Assembly: GCA_949300515.1 (NCBI GenBank) | Contig: CASGEP010000016.1 | Location: 1-38,462, forward strand | Origin: an uncultured bacterium | GTDB lineage: Bacteria; Cyanobacteriota; Vampirovibrionia; Gastranaerophilales; Gastranaerophilaceae | Length of the DNA: 38,462 nt | Reading direction: 5' to 3' | In this document: positions 24,739 through 34,464 of the stretch, piece by piece | Layout of the letters: each line of letters opens with the position of its first letter | How positions within the stretch are numbered: position 1 is the first letter of the stretch | Notes under the pieces: model-generated | Databases searched by the model: none | The model's input: the letters and a program-made list of their open reading frames with translations, nothing else | Told to the model about the DNA's origin: nothing | Program-made: the position numbers and the translations under genes

Positions 24739-25887
24739 GTGAAAATTAATTTATCCAGAAAACAATGGGGAATAGTAGTATTACTTATTATAATCGTGCC
24801 TATAATTTACAACAAAACATCAGGTTTTGTTGCGGGCATTATCCAAAAACGCGCCATGATGATGCCAAAAGAGGTAGAGGTAGATAAACCCCATGTTAAA
24901 GAAGTAAATGTATCGGCAGAAGCAACGGGAAGGGTTGAGGCAAAGTATTCTGTTGACGTAATTGCGCGTGTTTCAGGTTTTTTAATAAAGAAACATTTTA
25001 ACGAAGGCGACTTTGTAAAAAAGGGTCAGCTCCTTTTTCAAATTGACCCCAGAGAATTCCAAATCGAAGTTAACAATGCAAGAGCGACTGTTAATCAGTA
25101 CAGCGCTCTTTTAAAAAATGCACAGCAGGAGCTTAATCGTGCAAATGCACTTATCAAGGAGGATTTAATAAGCCGTTCCGATGTTGACCAGAGCCTTGCA
25201 ACCAGAAACCAAAATCAGGCACTCTATGATGCCGCAAGACAACAACTTGAACTTGCCAAGGTAAATCTCAGCTACACATCCATTAAATCCCCCATTAACG
25301 GCAGAATAGGCAAGGTAAATATTACCGAGGGGAACTATGTAACCCCGACCTCGGGTTCGCTTGTAAATATTGCAAGTATCAGCCCTGTGTATGTTACATT
25401 CAGCTTAAAGAGCGATGATTTTGTAAAACTTTTAAAGGCAAGTAACCGCTTTGAGGACGTTATTGTGCGTGTTCAATTCGGAGACGGAAGCTGGTATGGC
25501 AAAACGGGAAAAGTTAACTTTGTAGATAACAAAATCGACAGAGACTCTGGCTCTGTCCTTATGCGTGCGGTTTTTGACAATGAGAGAAGCTGGCTTATGC
25601 CGGGTGATTACATGAAAGTTGAGCTTGTGGCTCCGCAACTTGTAAAATTCGTTACCGTCCCGCAGTCTTGCACAAAAGGCGATGCTATGAGCGGGTATTA
25701 TGTGTGGACAGTTAAAGATAACAAAGCCGTAAAAACAAATATTAAAGTATCGGATGATATCGACAATAACTGGGTTGTCGACAGCGGTTTAAATTTAGAT
25801 GATATTGTTGTTGTATCGGGTACACAAAACATAGCTGCGGAAGGTCAAAAACTTAAGATAGTTCAAAAAGAAGATGTGAAAGAGTAG
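24739..25887 (+). CDS. RND-type membrane-fusion protein (AcrA/MexA-like)
   Basis: An adaptor of 382 residues anchored by one N-terminal membrane helix (about 9-24) rather than a lipid. The lipoyl domain is clear (VIARVSGFLIKKHFNEGDFV, LLFQIDPREFQIEV), the helical hairpin is short (about 95-140), and the barrel and membrane-proximal domains follow (KSPINGRIGKVNITEGNYV, VPQSCTKGD). It bridges the inner-membrane RND pump and the outer-membrane factor. I chose the GTG at 24739, which has GGGGAG nine bases upstream; the in-frame ATG at 24709 has no ribosome site and lies only about a turn downstream of the promoter. The pump gene follows after 12 bases. Confidence 0.92.
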   Translation: MKINLSRKQWGIVVLLIIIVPIIYNKTSGFVAGIIQKRAMMMPKEVEVDKPHVKEVNVSAEATGRVEAKYSVDVIARVSGFLIKKHFNEGDFVKKGQLLFQIDPREFQIEVNNARATVNQYSALLKNAQQELNRANALIKEDLISRSDVDQSLATRNQNQALYDAARQQLELAKVNLSYTSIKSPINGRIGKVNITEGNYVTPTSGSLVNIASISPVYVTFSLKSDDFVKLLKASNRFEDVIVRVQFGDGSWYGKTGKVNFVDNKIDRDSGSVLMRAVFDNERSWLMPGDYMKVELVAPQLVKFVTVPQSCTKGDAMSGYYVWTVKDNKAVKTNIKVSDDIDNNWVVDSGLNLDDIVVVSGTQNIAAEGQKLKIVQKEDVKE

Positions 25888-25899
25888 TCAGGGTAAATT

Positions 25900-28800
25900 A
25901 TGAGGCAAATATTTGACAAAGATAAATTATTCTTCTTTATACGAAAACCGAGATTTGCCCTTGTAATCTCTGTCTGTATCGTTATTCTGGGTTTAATTTC
26001 CGTTTTAAGCTTAAAACAGGAGAGCTATCCCGATGTTACTCCTCCGCAGGTAAGGGTAAGCGCTTCTTATCAGGGTGCAAGTGCCGAGGTAATAGAATCT
26101 TCCGTTGCAACCGTTCTGGAAAACAAACTGAACGGTGTTGAAGATTTAACGTATATGACCTCAACATCGAGCGATGGAAGCTATACGCTTACTATGTACT
26201 TTAAAGTCGGTTCCGATAAGAACATAAACCTGATGAACGTTCAAAACAGAATTCAGCAGGTGCAATCACAGCTTCCCGAAGATGTACAGAGAACGGGTGT
26301 TACGGCTATTAGCCGCTCGTCGGGTTCAGGTGCTGTAATTTTAACTTTATATCCCGAATCAGGCGATTGGACACAATTAGACCTTACAAACTACGGTTCA
26401 ATTTATATTAAAGACGAACTTAAGCGTGTTGAGGGAGTTGCGGATGTAAGTGTTTTTGGCGGCGGCAATTACTCAATGCGTATATGGCTTGACCCGCAGA
26501 AAATGGCAGGGTTAAATATATCGGCGAGCGAAGTTCAAAACGCAATAACAAGCCAAAATACACAGGTAACGGCAGGTGCGCTGGGTCAGCTCCCGACCGA
26601 TTCTCCAAGAGCCTTGCAAATTACCCTTAAAACAGAAGGCAGGCTGGCTGATGTTGAACAGTTTGAAAATATAATTATCCGCTCAAACTCCGACGGTTCA
26701 AACGTTAAATTGAAAGATATTGCAGAAGTCGAACTGGGTGCGGAGTCCTACTCCAATTTGGGTCTTGTAAACGGTAAGCCCTCTGCGGTTGTTGTAATTT
26801 CCCAATTGCCCGATGCGAACGTAATAAACCTTTCAAATGCGGTTAAAGCAAAGGTTGAGGAGTTAAACTCTCGCCTTACAAACGGTATTAAGATTTTATA
26901 CGTAAAAGATGATGCGGACTTTATCCATGAATCTATGAAAGAGGTTGAATTTACAATCTTTTTAACCGCTTTTATCGTTGTTGTGATAATATTTTTGTTT
27001 CTGGGCGATGCTTTTGCCACTCTTGTTCCCTGCATAACAATTCCCGTATCGCTTGTGGGTACGTTTATCGCGCTTAAAGCGCTTGGCATGTCAATAAACC
27101 TTTTGTCATTGTTTGCGCTCGTACTTGCGGTCGGTGTCGTTGTCGATGATGCTATCGTTGTTATTGAAAACGTTAACAGGCACATAAAAGAGGGTAAATC
27201 CGCAATAATAGCTACCCAGCTTACAATGCAGGAGGTAGGTTCCGCCCTTGTTGCGATGGCTCTTGTTTTGATGGCTGTTTTTGTCCCCATTGTATTTATG
27301 GGCGGCATGACAGGTGTTATGTACAAACAATTTGCCGTTTGTATTGCCGTTTCAATTGCAATTTCCGCCGTCTGTGCGCTTACTCTTTCTCCCGCGATGT
27401 GTTCTCACTTCCTCGGGCGGCATGACAGCTCGGGCGGTTTAGGCATCACAAAACATCCGCACTTTAAGGCGCTAAAAGAGTTAATTGTTAAAGAAACAAG
27501 TGTTATAGTTCACAAGTTTAATGATGTCTTTCAAAAAATTGAAGTTTTTTATCTGGAATATGTTAAAAAATTCGTCTACAATAAAAAACTCGTTGTAATT
27601 TTCTATATCGCAATAGTAGCGCTTACGCTGGTGTGCTTTAAAACTATCTCAACCGGCTTTATTCCAGACGAAGATCAGGGTGTTCTTCTTGCAAGTATTA
27701 CATTGCCGGACGGTGCATCTTTGCAGAGAACTGAAGAAGTATCAAAGAAATTTACCGAGCAGATTAAAAATATTGAAGGTGTTAACCCCGAGAAATTAAC
27801 GGTATTTGGCGGTGAAGGTACAAATATGTCAACCGTTATTATCCAGTTGAACGAGTACAAAGAGAGAAGAATTAATGCCGTTGACTGGATTTTGAGAAAA
27901 ATTCAGGGTAAACCTACGGACTTATCTCACGTTGCTATATTAAATCAGGTGCGCGCAATAGCTTCAAGTGTAAAGGAAGCTTCAATTGTCGCATTTTCTC
28001 CTCCGGCAATCACGGGTATGAGCATGATGGGCGGTTTTGAGTTTCAAATGCTCTCTCAGGGTGAATATACCGCTCAGGAGCTTGAAAGCTGGGCGCAAAA
28101 ACTTGTTGCCGCAGCAAACCAAAACCCTGTTCTCTCAAGTGTGTATACGTCATTTCAGGCAAACGTGCCTCAATACATAGTAGAGATAGATTATGAAAAA
28201 GCGCTTGCGCAGAACATTGATTTGCAAGAGCTTTATACGACCTTGTCCTCGACTCTAGGAACCCGCTATATAAACGACTTTAATAAGTACGGCAGGGTAT
28301 TTAAGGTACAAATGCAGGCTCTGAGTAAATTTAGAGATAAAGCGACCGATCTTTCGGGAATATATGTTAAAAACAATAACGGCGTTATGGTGCCCATATT
28401 GTCCGTTGTTAAGTTAAGGCAAACGGTCGGTACCGCAAGTATTACACGATACAACCAGTACCAGTCCGTACAAATTCAAGGTCAACAGGCATCAGGCAAA
28501 AGCTCGGGCGATGCTATGGATGCCATGGAGCAGGTTGCACTGCAGACTCTGCCATCCGATATAACGTTTGACTGGTCGGGTACTTCCGCTCAGGAACGCG
28601 AGGCATCGGGTCAAACGGCCATGGTAATCGGTATGGCGCTTGTGTTTGTTTATTTGTTCCTTGTTGCATTGTATGAAAGTTATACAATTCCTATTGCCGT
28701 ACTTTTGATTTCGCCCATTGCGGCTCTGGGTGCACTGATATTTCAGATGATGATTAATCAGTCGTTCGATATCTACTCACAGGTCGGTATGATTACTCTA

Positions 28801-29145
28801 ATCGGTCTTGCGGCAAAACAGTCCATTTTGATTGTAGAGTTTGCAAAAGAGGAGCATGAGAAAAACGGTTTGAGCGTAAAAGATGCGGCAATTAAAGCAG
28901 CGCAGCTGAGGTTCAGGGCTATTATGATGACAGAGCTTGCTTTTATCCTCGGTGTTTTACCGATGATATTTGCTCAGGGTGCAGGTGCAAACTCAAGGAT
29001 TTCGGTCGGTTCTACCGTATTTGGCGGTATGATTGCGGCATGTACACTGGGGGCTGTTTTAACACCCGCTTTCTATGTCATAGTTCAGGAATTTGTGGAT
29101 AAATTCCCTAAACGCGAGATTACTCAAAAGGATTTGGAGTATTAA
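25900..29145 (+). CDS. RND efflux pump, HAE1 family (AcrB/MexB-like)
   Basis: A full-length inner-membrane transporter of 1081 residues, slightly longer than AcrB (1049). The N-terminal helix (about 18-38) ends in the typical [24 protein letters not shown]-type entry; its core is YPDVTPPQV. The proton-relay pair Asp416-Asp417 sits in helix 4 ([19 protein letters not shown]), and the partner Lys is in [16 protein letters not shown]. The porter repeats are symmetric ([21 protein letters not shown] starts the second half). It expels drugs, bile salts or other amphiphiles using the proton gradient. An insert around residues 505-545 ([20 protein letters not shown] region) accounts for the extra length. 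It is the second gene of the operon. Confidence 0.95.
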   Translation: MRQIFDKDKLFFFIRKPRFALVISVCIVILGLISVLSLKQESYPDVTPPQVRVSASYQGASAEVIESSVATVLENKLNGVEDLTYMTSTSSDGSYTLTMYFKVGSDKNINLMNVQNRIQQVQSQLPEDVQRTGVTAISRSSGSGAVILTLYPESGDWTQLDLTNYGSIYIKDELKRVEGVADVSVFGGGNYSMRIWLDPQKMAGLNISASEVQNAITSQNTQVTAGALGQLPTDSPRALQITLKTEGRLADVEQFENIIIRSNSDGSNVKLKDIAEVELGAESYSNLGLVNGKPSAVVVISQLPDANVINLSNAVKAKVEELNSRLTNGIKILYVKDDADFIHESMKEVEFTIFLTAFIVVVIIFLFLGDAFATLVPCITIPVSLVGTFIALKALGMSINLLSLFALVLAVGVVVDDAIVVIENVNRHIKEGKSAIIATQLTMQEVGSALVAMALVLMAVFVPIVFMGGMTGVMYKQFAVCIAVSIAISAVCALTLSPAMCSHFLGRHDSSGGLGITKHPHFKALKELIVKETSVIVHKFNDVFQKIEVFYLEYVKKFVYNKKLVVIFYIAIVALTLVCFKTISTGFIPDEDQGVLLASITLPDGASLQRTEEVSKKFTEQIKNIEGVNPEKLTVFGGEGTNMSTVIIQLNEYKERRINAVDWILRKIQGKPTDLSHVAILNQVRAIASSVKEASIVAFSPPAITGMSMMGGFEFQMLSQGEYTAQELESWAQKLVAAANQNPVLSSVYTSFQANVPQYIVEIDYEKALAQNIDLQELYTTLSSTLGTRYINDFNKYGRVFKVQMQALSKFRDKATDLSGIYVKNNNGVMVPILSVVKLRQTVGTASITRYNQYQSVQIQGQQASGKSSGDAMDAMEQVALQTLPSDITFDWSGTSAQEREASGQTAMVIGMALVFVYLFLVALYESYTIPIAVLLISPIAALGALIFQMMINQSFDIYSQVGMITLIGLAAKQSILIVEFAKEEHEKNGLSVKDAAIKAAQLRFRAIMMTELAFILGVLPMIFAQGAGANSRISVGSTVFGGMIAACTLGAVLTPAFYVIVQEFVDKFPKREITQKDLEY

Positions 29146-29152
29146 TAATAAA

Positions 29153-30898
29153 ATGAAAAAAATATTAAGTTATTTTATAATTTTTTCTCTTTTGACACTA
29201 AATGCACAGAGCGTTTTTGCTCTCTCATGGTTTAAAAACAGGGCAGAGAGTGAAGATGCCCAAGTTGTCGAGGCTGCTTCGGATAATTCAACTCAAAGCG
29301 CTCAGGATACAAATACAAGTGCTCAGGATGTGCAAAGTGCAGCGGTTCAAGAGGCTAAGACTCAAACACCGGGTGAAAATAAACGCAGGTTTTTTATCTT
29401 TGGCAAAAATAAATCTCAGGATGAAAGCGGGCAAAATACAGATGATAAAAACGACGATAAGGAAGAAATCCATATTGTAGAGCCTGAGAAAAAGCCAAAA
29501 AAGTTTACAAAAAGACGCCTCAGGAAAGAGGCAAAAAACGAATCCAAAAGGCGCGCAAGAAGTGAGCGCACCCAGAAGGAATCCTCAAAAGAAGCTGAGG
29601 GAATGTATGGAACAAAATTTCCCGCAATTAATTCTCAGATAGAATACACGGAGATGAACGGTGAAGTTACGCTCAGCGACTGTATTAAGCTTGCAATATC
29701 TCATCACCCCGCAATTGTTTCCGCAATAAGTAACGCAGAAATTTATGAGTCCAGAATAGGTCAGGCGTGGGCAAATTATTTCCCGACCTTCAACGCAGGT
29801 GTCAGCTATTCAAGAAACGATATGCTAAACACCATGGGCAATAATTCCTATATGCGCATGATGACCCAAAGATATAACATGTTCTATGTCCCGACAATAA
29901 GCGCAAATATGCTTCTTTTTGACTTCGGTAAAACAAAAGCAAACGCTGATATGGCAAAAAGGAATTACGAATCTTCAAGATATGATGCTGAAACAAGTAT
30001 TGAAAGCGTAATTTACAATGTTAAAGTTGCCTACTATAATATGTTGTTTGCTCAGGCGCAAAAGATTGTATATGAAGATACCGTAAAGGACTATGAACTC
30101 CAGCTTAAACAGGCGGAAGCGTACTATAATATCGGTAAAAAAGCTAAAATCGACGTTACAACTGCTCAGTACAACCTCGGTAACGCGAATGTTAATTTGA
30201 TTAAGGCAAAAAACACTCTTGAACTTGCGGCGGTTGAACTGGCAAACGCCGTTGGTATTCCCGAGCTGGAAAATGTTATTTTGAAAGATAAACTGAATAC
30301 AAAAATGTATGATGTAAATTTTCCCGACTTAATTAAAATTGCGGTCGAGTCCCGTCCGTCCCTGCTTTCCGCAAAGAAAAAAGTTGATGCCGCAGAGTTA
30401 AATATAAGAAGTGCTAAAAGAGCATTTGCTCCCGATTTATCCGCTTTTGCTTCTTATGATTACGGCGGAAGGCAAATTGACAGTGATTACGGATATCAAT
30501 TCGGAGTGCAGTTTAACTACACATCTTTAAACCTGATGTCCTTAAAGAAACAGCTGGATGAAGCAAATGCCACATACAAAAAATGCAGCGCCGATTACGA
30601 ACAGGAAAAACAAAACGTTTATCTCGAAGTAAAAAGCGCCTATATAAGTCTACTTAATTCTCACGACAGTCTAAACGTTGCAAAACTCGCCCTTCAACAG
30701 GCAAAAGAACAACAGTATCAGGCTTTCAGACGTTATCAGGTCGGACTCGGCAACGCAATTGAATTTAAAGATGCTGAAAATACCTACCTTAACGCCCAGC
30801 TGAGTTATTATTCAAACTTGCTTGACTACAATGTTAACGCCGCCGAACTTGAAAGAGTTATCGGTGCTCCGATTAAAGAATCAAATATTGATTTATAG
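29153..30898 (+). CDS. TolC-family outer-membrane factor of the RND operon
   Basis: A protein of 581 residues. The signal peptide spans about 1-23 (ends SVFA). Then comes a long charged, low-complexity stretch (about 25-155), rich in Q, S, K and E, that holds RRFFIFGKNKSQD near 78-90 and a basic run KKFTKRRLRKEAK. The TolC barrel and helices begin at about 165 (GEVTLSDCIKLAISHHPAIV) and show the two expected repeats (AYYNIGKKAKIDVTTAQYNL; the second near 540, RRYQVGLGNAIEFKDAE). The extra N-terminal region is absent from ordinary TolC. The ATG at 29153 was chosen because a signal peptide follows at once; an upstream frame extension overlaps the pump gene. The stop lies two bases from the stop of the convergent CHAP-like gene. 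Confidence 0.9.
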   Translation: MKKILSYFIIFSLLTLNAQSVFALSWFKNRAESEDAQVVEAASDNSTQSAQDTNTSAQDVQSAAVQEAKTQTPGENKRRFFIFGKNKSQDESGQNTDDKNDDKEEIHIVEPEKKPKKFTKRRLRKEAKNESKRRARSERTQKESSKEAEGMYGTKFPAINSQIEYTEMNGEVTLSDCIKLAISHHPAIVSAISNAEIYESRIGQAWANYFPTFNAGVSYSRNDMLNTMGNNSYMRMMTQRYNMFYVPTISANMLLFDFGKTKANADMAKRNYESSRYDAETSIESVIYNVKVAYYNMLFAQAQKIVYEDTVKDYELQLKQAEAYYNIGKKAKIDVTTAQYNLGNANVNLIKAKNTLELAAVELANAVGIPELENVILKDKLNTKMYDVNFPDLIKIAVESRPSLLSAKKKVDAAELNIRSAKRAFAPDLSAFASYDYGGRQIDSDYGYQFGVQFNYTSLNLMSLKKQLDEANATYKKCSADYEQEKQNVYLEVKSAYISLLNSHDSLNVAKLALQQAKEQQYQAFRRYQVGLGNAIEFKDAENTYLNAQLSYYSNLLDYNVNAAELERVIGAPIKESNIDL

Positions 30899-30900
30899 GA

Positions 30901-32457
30901 CTACACAGGTATGAATACATAATAGTCGGCATCCCTGTTAGTTATTTGCTGTGTTATGTGGTCGCTTGATTCTCTGCCGTCACCAAGGGCGATTGAGATG
31001 TGTCCGTACTCGTGTCCTTCGCTTCTGTCCCAGACTACAATTGAGCCTGCAGGAAGTGATGCAAGTTCATCTCTTGATACTTCGACTTGTTGGAATTTTG
31101 CGGCTAAATCTTCATATCCCGCTACATTTCCCTGCAGTGCGGGAATTGCTTCGTATGCCGCGCTGAAGGATAACCTTTGACCGTATGTTTCCTCAAGTGA
31201 ATTGTTTACACCTCTCAGACACCAGCCTGTAGTTCCTGCAACATCAAGTGCATTTTCTGCAAGAAGTTCACCTTTTTCGGCATTGTATGCTCCAAGGGTG
31301 CTAGACTGCAATTGTCCTGCTCTTTCGCCCAAATCCTTCTGGTAGCCGAGCGCTTCTTGTTCTTTTGCTTCAATTTCGCTGTCAATTGCCGCTACTTGCT
31401 CATCTCTTTGAGTTTCTATAGCTTTTATTTCATCTTCAATAGCCTGCAGTTGTTCTGCTAACATCGGCTCTTGCTGACTGATTTCTTCCTGAATTGCTGC
31501 AAGTTCTTCTTGTTTTTGAGCTTTAAGATTTATTTGTTCTTGTTTTTGAGCTTCATATTCTTCAATTTGTTCTTCAAGCTCTGCGATTTTTTCTTTAAGT
31601 TCTTGAATTTGCGATTCTATTTCACTCTTTCTTTGTGCGTTTGCCGCATCTGTTTCTTCGTCGCCCGTATCTGTACTAAGGGTGCTCAACTCGCCTTCAA
31701 GATTGCTCAAAGTGCTTTCATGGCTGTGTTTTTCGGATTTTGCTTCTGAAATTTTATTTGTAAAGTCGTTTATCTTGGTGTCGCACTCGTTTATTTCATC
31801 TTGTTTTGCACTGTGCTGTTCGCCAAGTTCATCAAGTGTTTCTTGATTTTGTTGTACAAGTTCTTCGGATTCTTGTTTTTTGGCATCAATTTCTTCTTGT
31901 GCTTTGTCTATAATCTCTTGTCGCTGCTCTTTGAGTTCGGGAATTTCTTTGCTTTCCAGATTGTCCAGTTTACCCTGAACCGTGTCTTGCGCATTTACTC
32001 CGGGTGCATATACTCCGCTTGAGCCTCCGGTATTATTTGACCCTGCTGATGCAATTTGTGATTTTAAGTTGTTTAGTATCTTGTCATAAGGCATAGAATT
32101 TACTAAACTTCTTAAATCCAGAACCGACAAATTATCTACATTGCCGTCGCTCATTGAAGCTTTTCTTAACTCTTCTTCTTCAATTACGCCGTCGCCGTCT
32201 TCGTCGATGCTTTCAAACATGTCTTCTACGCCGCTTGAATTTATTTGTCCGTAAAATACGCTCTCATCAGAGTTTGAGTTTGCGCCCTGATTTACAATTT
32301 CCGTGAATTTATCAAGATCGGCACCCAGAAATACACTTGAGTCAACACTTGCACCTGCCATAGGATTGGTAAAAGACGTGCTTGTATTGCTAAGCGCTCT
32401 GTCGATAGATCTGTTTATTTGTTGCTCTAAATTTCCAAAAAACTCATTCATTGACAT
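30901..32457 (-). CDS. EF-hand / coiled-coil protein with C-terminal CHAP-like peptidase domain
   Basis: A protein of 518 residues with no signal peptide. An N-terminal part with amphipathic helices is followed by one perfect EF-hand loop, DEDGDGVIEEEE (85-96). Then come a long coiled coil (about 160-375, Glu/Gln/Lys heptads) and a C-terminal domain (about 395-518) with GWCLRGVNNSLEE (Cys413) and EYGHISIALGDG (His486). The Cys, then His on a strand after VVWD, is the CHAP/NlpC-P60 pattern of enzymes that cut peptidoglycan peptides or amides. The start at 32457 is supported by GAGGA seven bases upstream; an earlier in-frame ATG at 32496 has none. How it would reach the cell wall is unclear. 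It may be exported by a non-Sec route, or act after lysis. The CHAP call is moderate. Confidence 0.7.
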   Translation of the reverse strand: MSMNEFFGNLEQQINRSIDRALSNTSTSFTNPMAGASVDSSVFLGADLDKFTEIVNQGANSNSDESVFYGQINSSGVEDMFESIDEDGDGVIEEEELRKASMSDGNVDNLSVLDLRSLVNSMPYDKILNNLKSQIASAGSNNTGGSSGVYAPGVNAQDTVQGKLDNLESKEIPELKEQRQEIIDKAQEEIDAKKQESEELVQQNQETLDELGEQHSAKQDEINECDTKINDFTNKISEAKSEKHSHESTLSNLEGELSTLSTDTGDEETDAANAQRKSEIESQIQELKEKIAELEEQIEEYEAQKQEQINLKAQKQEELAAIQEEISQQEPMLAEQLQAIEDEIKAIETQRDEQVAAIDSEIEAKEQEALGYQKDLGERAGQLQSSTLGAYNAEKGELLAENALDVAGTTGWCLRGVNNSLEETYGQRLSFSAAYEAIPALQGNVAGYEDLAAKFQQVEVSRDELASLPAGSIVVWDRSEGHEYGHISIALGDGRESSDHITQQITNRDADYYVFIPV

Positions 32458-32539
32458 AATATTTCCTCGTATATATATAAAAAATATATCTGCCAATTAA
32501 GTGTTATTTAAAAAATAATAATTTACAAAACTTAACGTC

Positions 32540-33769
32540 TTATTCGTATCTCAGTGCGTCAATGGGGTTTAAAAGTGATGCTTTGTATGCGGGGTAATAG
32601 CCGAATGCCATTCCCACAAGTCCTGAAAATCCGAATGATACAATAATGGGCATAAGAGTTATTGCTACTTTCATATCGGTAAATGTGCCTATAAGCTGTG
32701 CTATGATAACTCCACTTAATACTCCTATGAGACCGCCTATCAAAGATAAAACAAGTGCTTCCACGAGAAATTGAACCCTTATATCCATAGCTTTTGCGCC
32801 GATTGCCATTCTTATCCCGATTTCTTTTGTACGTTCGGTAACAGACACAAGCATAATATTCATAATGCCGATACCGCCAACCAGAAGCGAAACGGAAGCA
32901 ATAGCGCCCAAAAGAAGCGCCATGGTATTTGAGGCCTGTTTTACCGTTTCAAGCATTTGCGTAAAGTTTCTGATTGTAAAATCGTCCTCATCGTTTTTGC
33001 CCAGCCTGTGGCGCTCGCGAAGAAGCTCTTTTATTTCATTTTCGGCAGATGTAAGAGATTCCGCATCTTTTGCCTGAATGTTTATAAATTTCACGGTTCC
33101 CGGGAAAGAGGTTCCAAAAAGTTTCTTTTGTGCCGTCGTAATAGGCACAAGCACCGTGTCATCTTTGTCTTGACCCATGCCGTTTTGCCCTTTTTCTTCC
33201 AAAAGCCCGACTACTCTAAAAGGCAGCCCGCCTATTCTTATTACTTTATTTACAGGATTTACATCGCCAAAAAGGTTCTGTGCTACTGTTGAGCCGATTA
33301 ATGCAGATTTTGTGTTATTTTTAACGTCATCCCGTGTTAAAGCTCTGCCGCTCTCTACTTCCCAGAGCTGTACTTCCATATACTCGGGAGTAATGCCGTA
33401 AACTGACGTTGACCAGTTCTGGTTAGTGTAGACGATTTGCTGCACCCCGTTTACAATTGGTGCGGCAAGCTTTACCGAGGGGCAATTTTTAACAATTGCT
33501 TCGGCATCCTTTAGTGTTAATTTGGGCGATGAGCCGGAGCCCATCCTGACCCCGCCCGAGGTGGTGGAGCCTGACATGACCATAAGAATGTTTGAGCCCA
33601 TGGATTCAATGTCTTTTGTAATTCTCTGTTTTGCGCCCTCGCCTATTGAGAGCATTATAATAACGGCGGCTACGCCTATAATAATGCCAAGACTCGTCAA
33701 TACCGAGCGCATTTTGTTGACTTTAAGCGAGCGAAGCGAAATTTTAAGTGTGGATGAAAAATCTATCAT
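32540..33769 (-). CDS. MacB-type ABC transporter permease (FtsX-like)
   Basis: A protein of 409 residues. The N-terminal helix (about 20-45, SVLTSLGIIIGVAAVIIMLSI) is followed by a periplasmic MacB domain (about 50-250) and three C-terminal helices, including SLLVGGIGIMNIMLVSVTERTKEIGIRMAIGAK, whose core GGIGIMNIMLVSVTERT is the family hallmark. It moves substrate mechanically from the periplasm with the adaptor and outer-membrane factor. In E. coli the ATPase is fused to this domain; here it is a separate gene overlapping by four bases. It is the last gene of a four-gene unit. Confidence 0.92.
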   Translation of the reverse strand: MIDFSSTLKISLRSLKVNKMRSVLTSLGIIIGVAAVIIMLSIGEGAKQRITKDIESMGSNILMVMSGSTTSGGVRMGSGSSPKLTLKDAEAIVKNCPSVKLAAPIVNGVQQIVYTNQNWSTSVYGITPEYMEVQLWEVESGRALTRDDVKNNTKSALIGSTVAQNLFGDVNPVNKVIRIGGLPFRVVGLLEEKGQNGMGQDKDDTVLVPITTAQKKLFGTSFPGTVKFINIQAKDAESLTSAENEIKELLRERHRLGKNDEDDFTIRNFTQMLETVKQASNTMALLLGAIASVSLLVGGIGIMNIMLVSVTERTKEIGIRMAIGAKAMDIRVQFLVEALVLSLIGGLIGVLSGVIIAQLIGTFTDMKVAITLMPIIVSFGFSGLVGMAFGYYPAYKASLLNPIDALRYE

Positions 33770-34464
33770 AGCTGTGCCTCGCTTGTCGGTTTGTCGCTTA
33801 TGATTTTGCCGTCTTTAAATCTCACCACTCTTTTTGAATACTGTGCAATGTCAGGCTCGTGCGTAACAAGTATAATGGTTTTTCCGCCCTGTTCATTCAA
33901 TTTGACAAAAAATTCCATAACCTCGATACTTGTTTTTGTGTCCAAATTTCCCGTAGGCTCGTCGGCAAGGATAATCGGTGCATCATTTACAATTGCACGT
34001 GCTATTGCAACCCTTTGCTGCTGCCCTCCGGACATCTGGTTCGGAAGGTGATTTTCTCTGTACTCTAAACCGACGATTTTGAGCGCGTGGCGGGCTTTTT
34101 CAAGTCTTTCTTGCGGCGGTATGCCCTTGTATATCATAGGCATTTCAACATTTTCAATGGCGGATGTCCTCGGGATTAAATTAAACCCCTGAAATACAAA
34201 GCCGAGTTTCAGGTTTCTTATTTCCGAGAGTTTATCCGCATTGAGACTTAAAACGTCAATTCCGTCAAGGTGATAGCTTCCTGATGTGGGTTTATCCAGA
34301 CATCCCAGAGTATTCATAAAAGTTGATTTGCCCGAGCCTGATGTGCCCATAATCGCCACAAACTCGCCCTCTTGCACACTAAGTGATACATCGTCAAGCG
34401 CATTAAATGAGCTATCGCCTGTTTGATATGTTTTTATAAGATGTTTTATCTCTATTAAGCTCAC
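33766..34464 (-). CDS. ABC transporter ATP-binding protein (MacB/LolD type)
   Basis: A cytoplasmic ATPase of 232 residues, normal for the LolD/MacB group. Walker A is GTSGSGKST (40-48), the Q-loop is FQGFNLIP, the ABC signature is MSGGQQQR (near 143), Walker B is IILADEPTG, and the switch His is in ILVTHEPD. The extra motif ENVEMPMIYKGI is typical of the subfamily. It powers the permease encoded directly downstream; the genes overlap by four bases. It starts immediately after the adaptor stop, so translation is coupled. Confidence 0.95.
   Translation of the reverse strand: MSLIEIKHLIKTYQTGDSSFNALDDVSLSVQEGEFVAIMGTSGSGKSTFMNTLGCLDKPTSGSYHLDGIDVLSLNADKLSEIRNLKLGFVFQGFNLIPRTSAIENVEMPMIYKGIPPQERLEKARHALKIVGLEYRENHLPNQMSGGQQQRVAIARAIVNDAPIILADEPTGNLDTKTSIEVMEFFVKLNEQGGKTIILVTHEPDIAQYSKRVVRFKDGKIISDKPTSEAQL

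Noticed and set aside
29093-29152. Upstream extension of the RND outer-membrane factor
   Set aside because: It overlaps the pump's coding end and would place 20 residues before a clear signal peptide.
32460-32500. A TTGGCA/TATA promoter for the CHAP-like gene
   Set aside because: The predicted transcript would begin at or inside the ribosome-binding site, so the pairing is probably accidental in AT-rich sequence.
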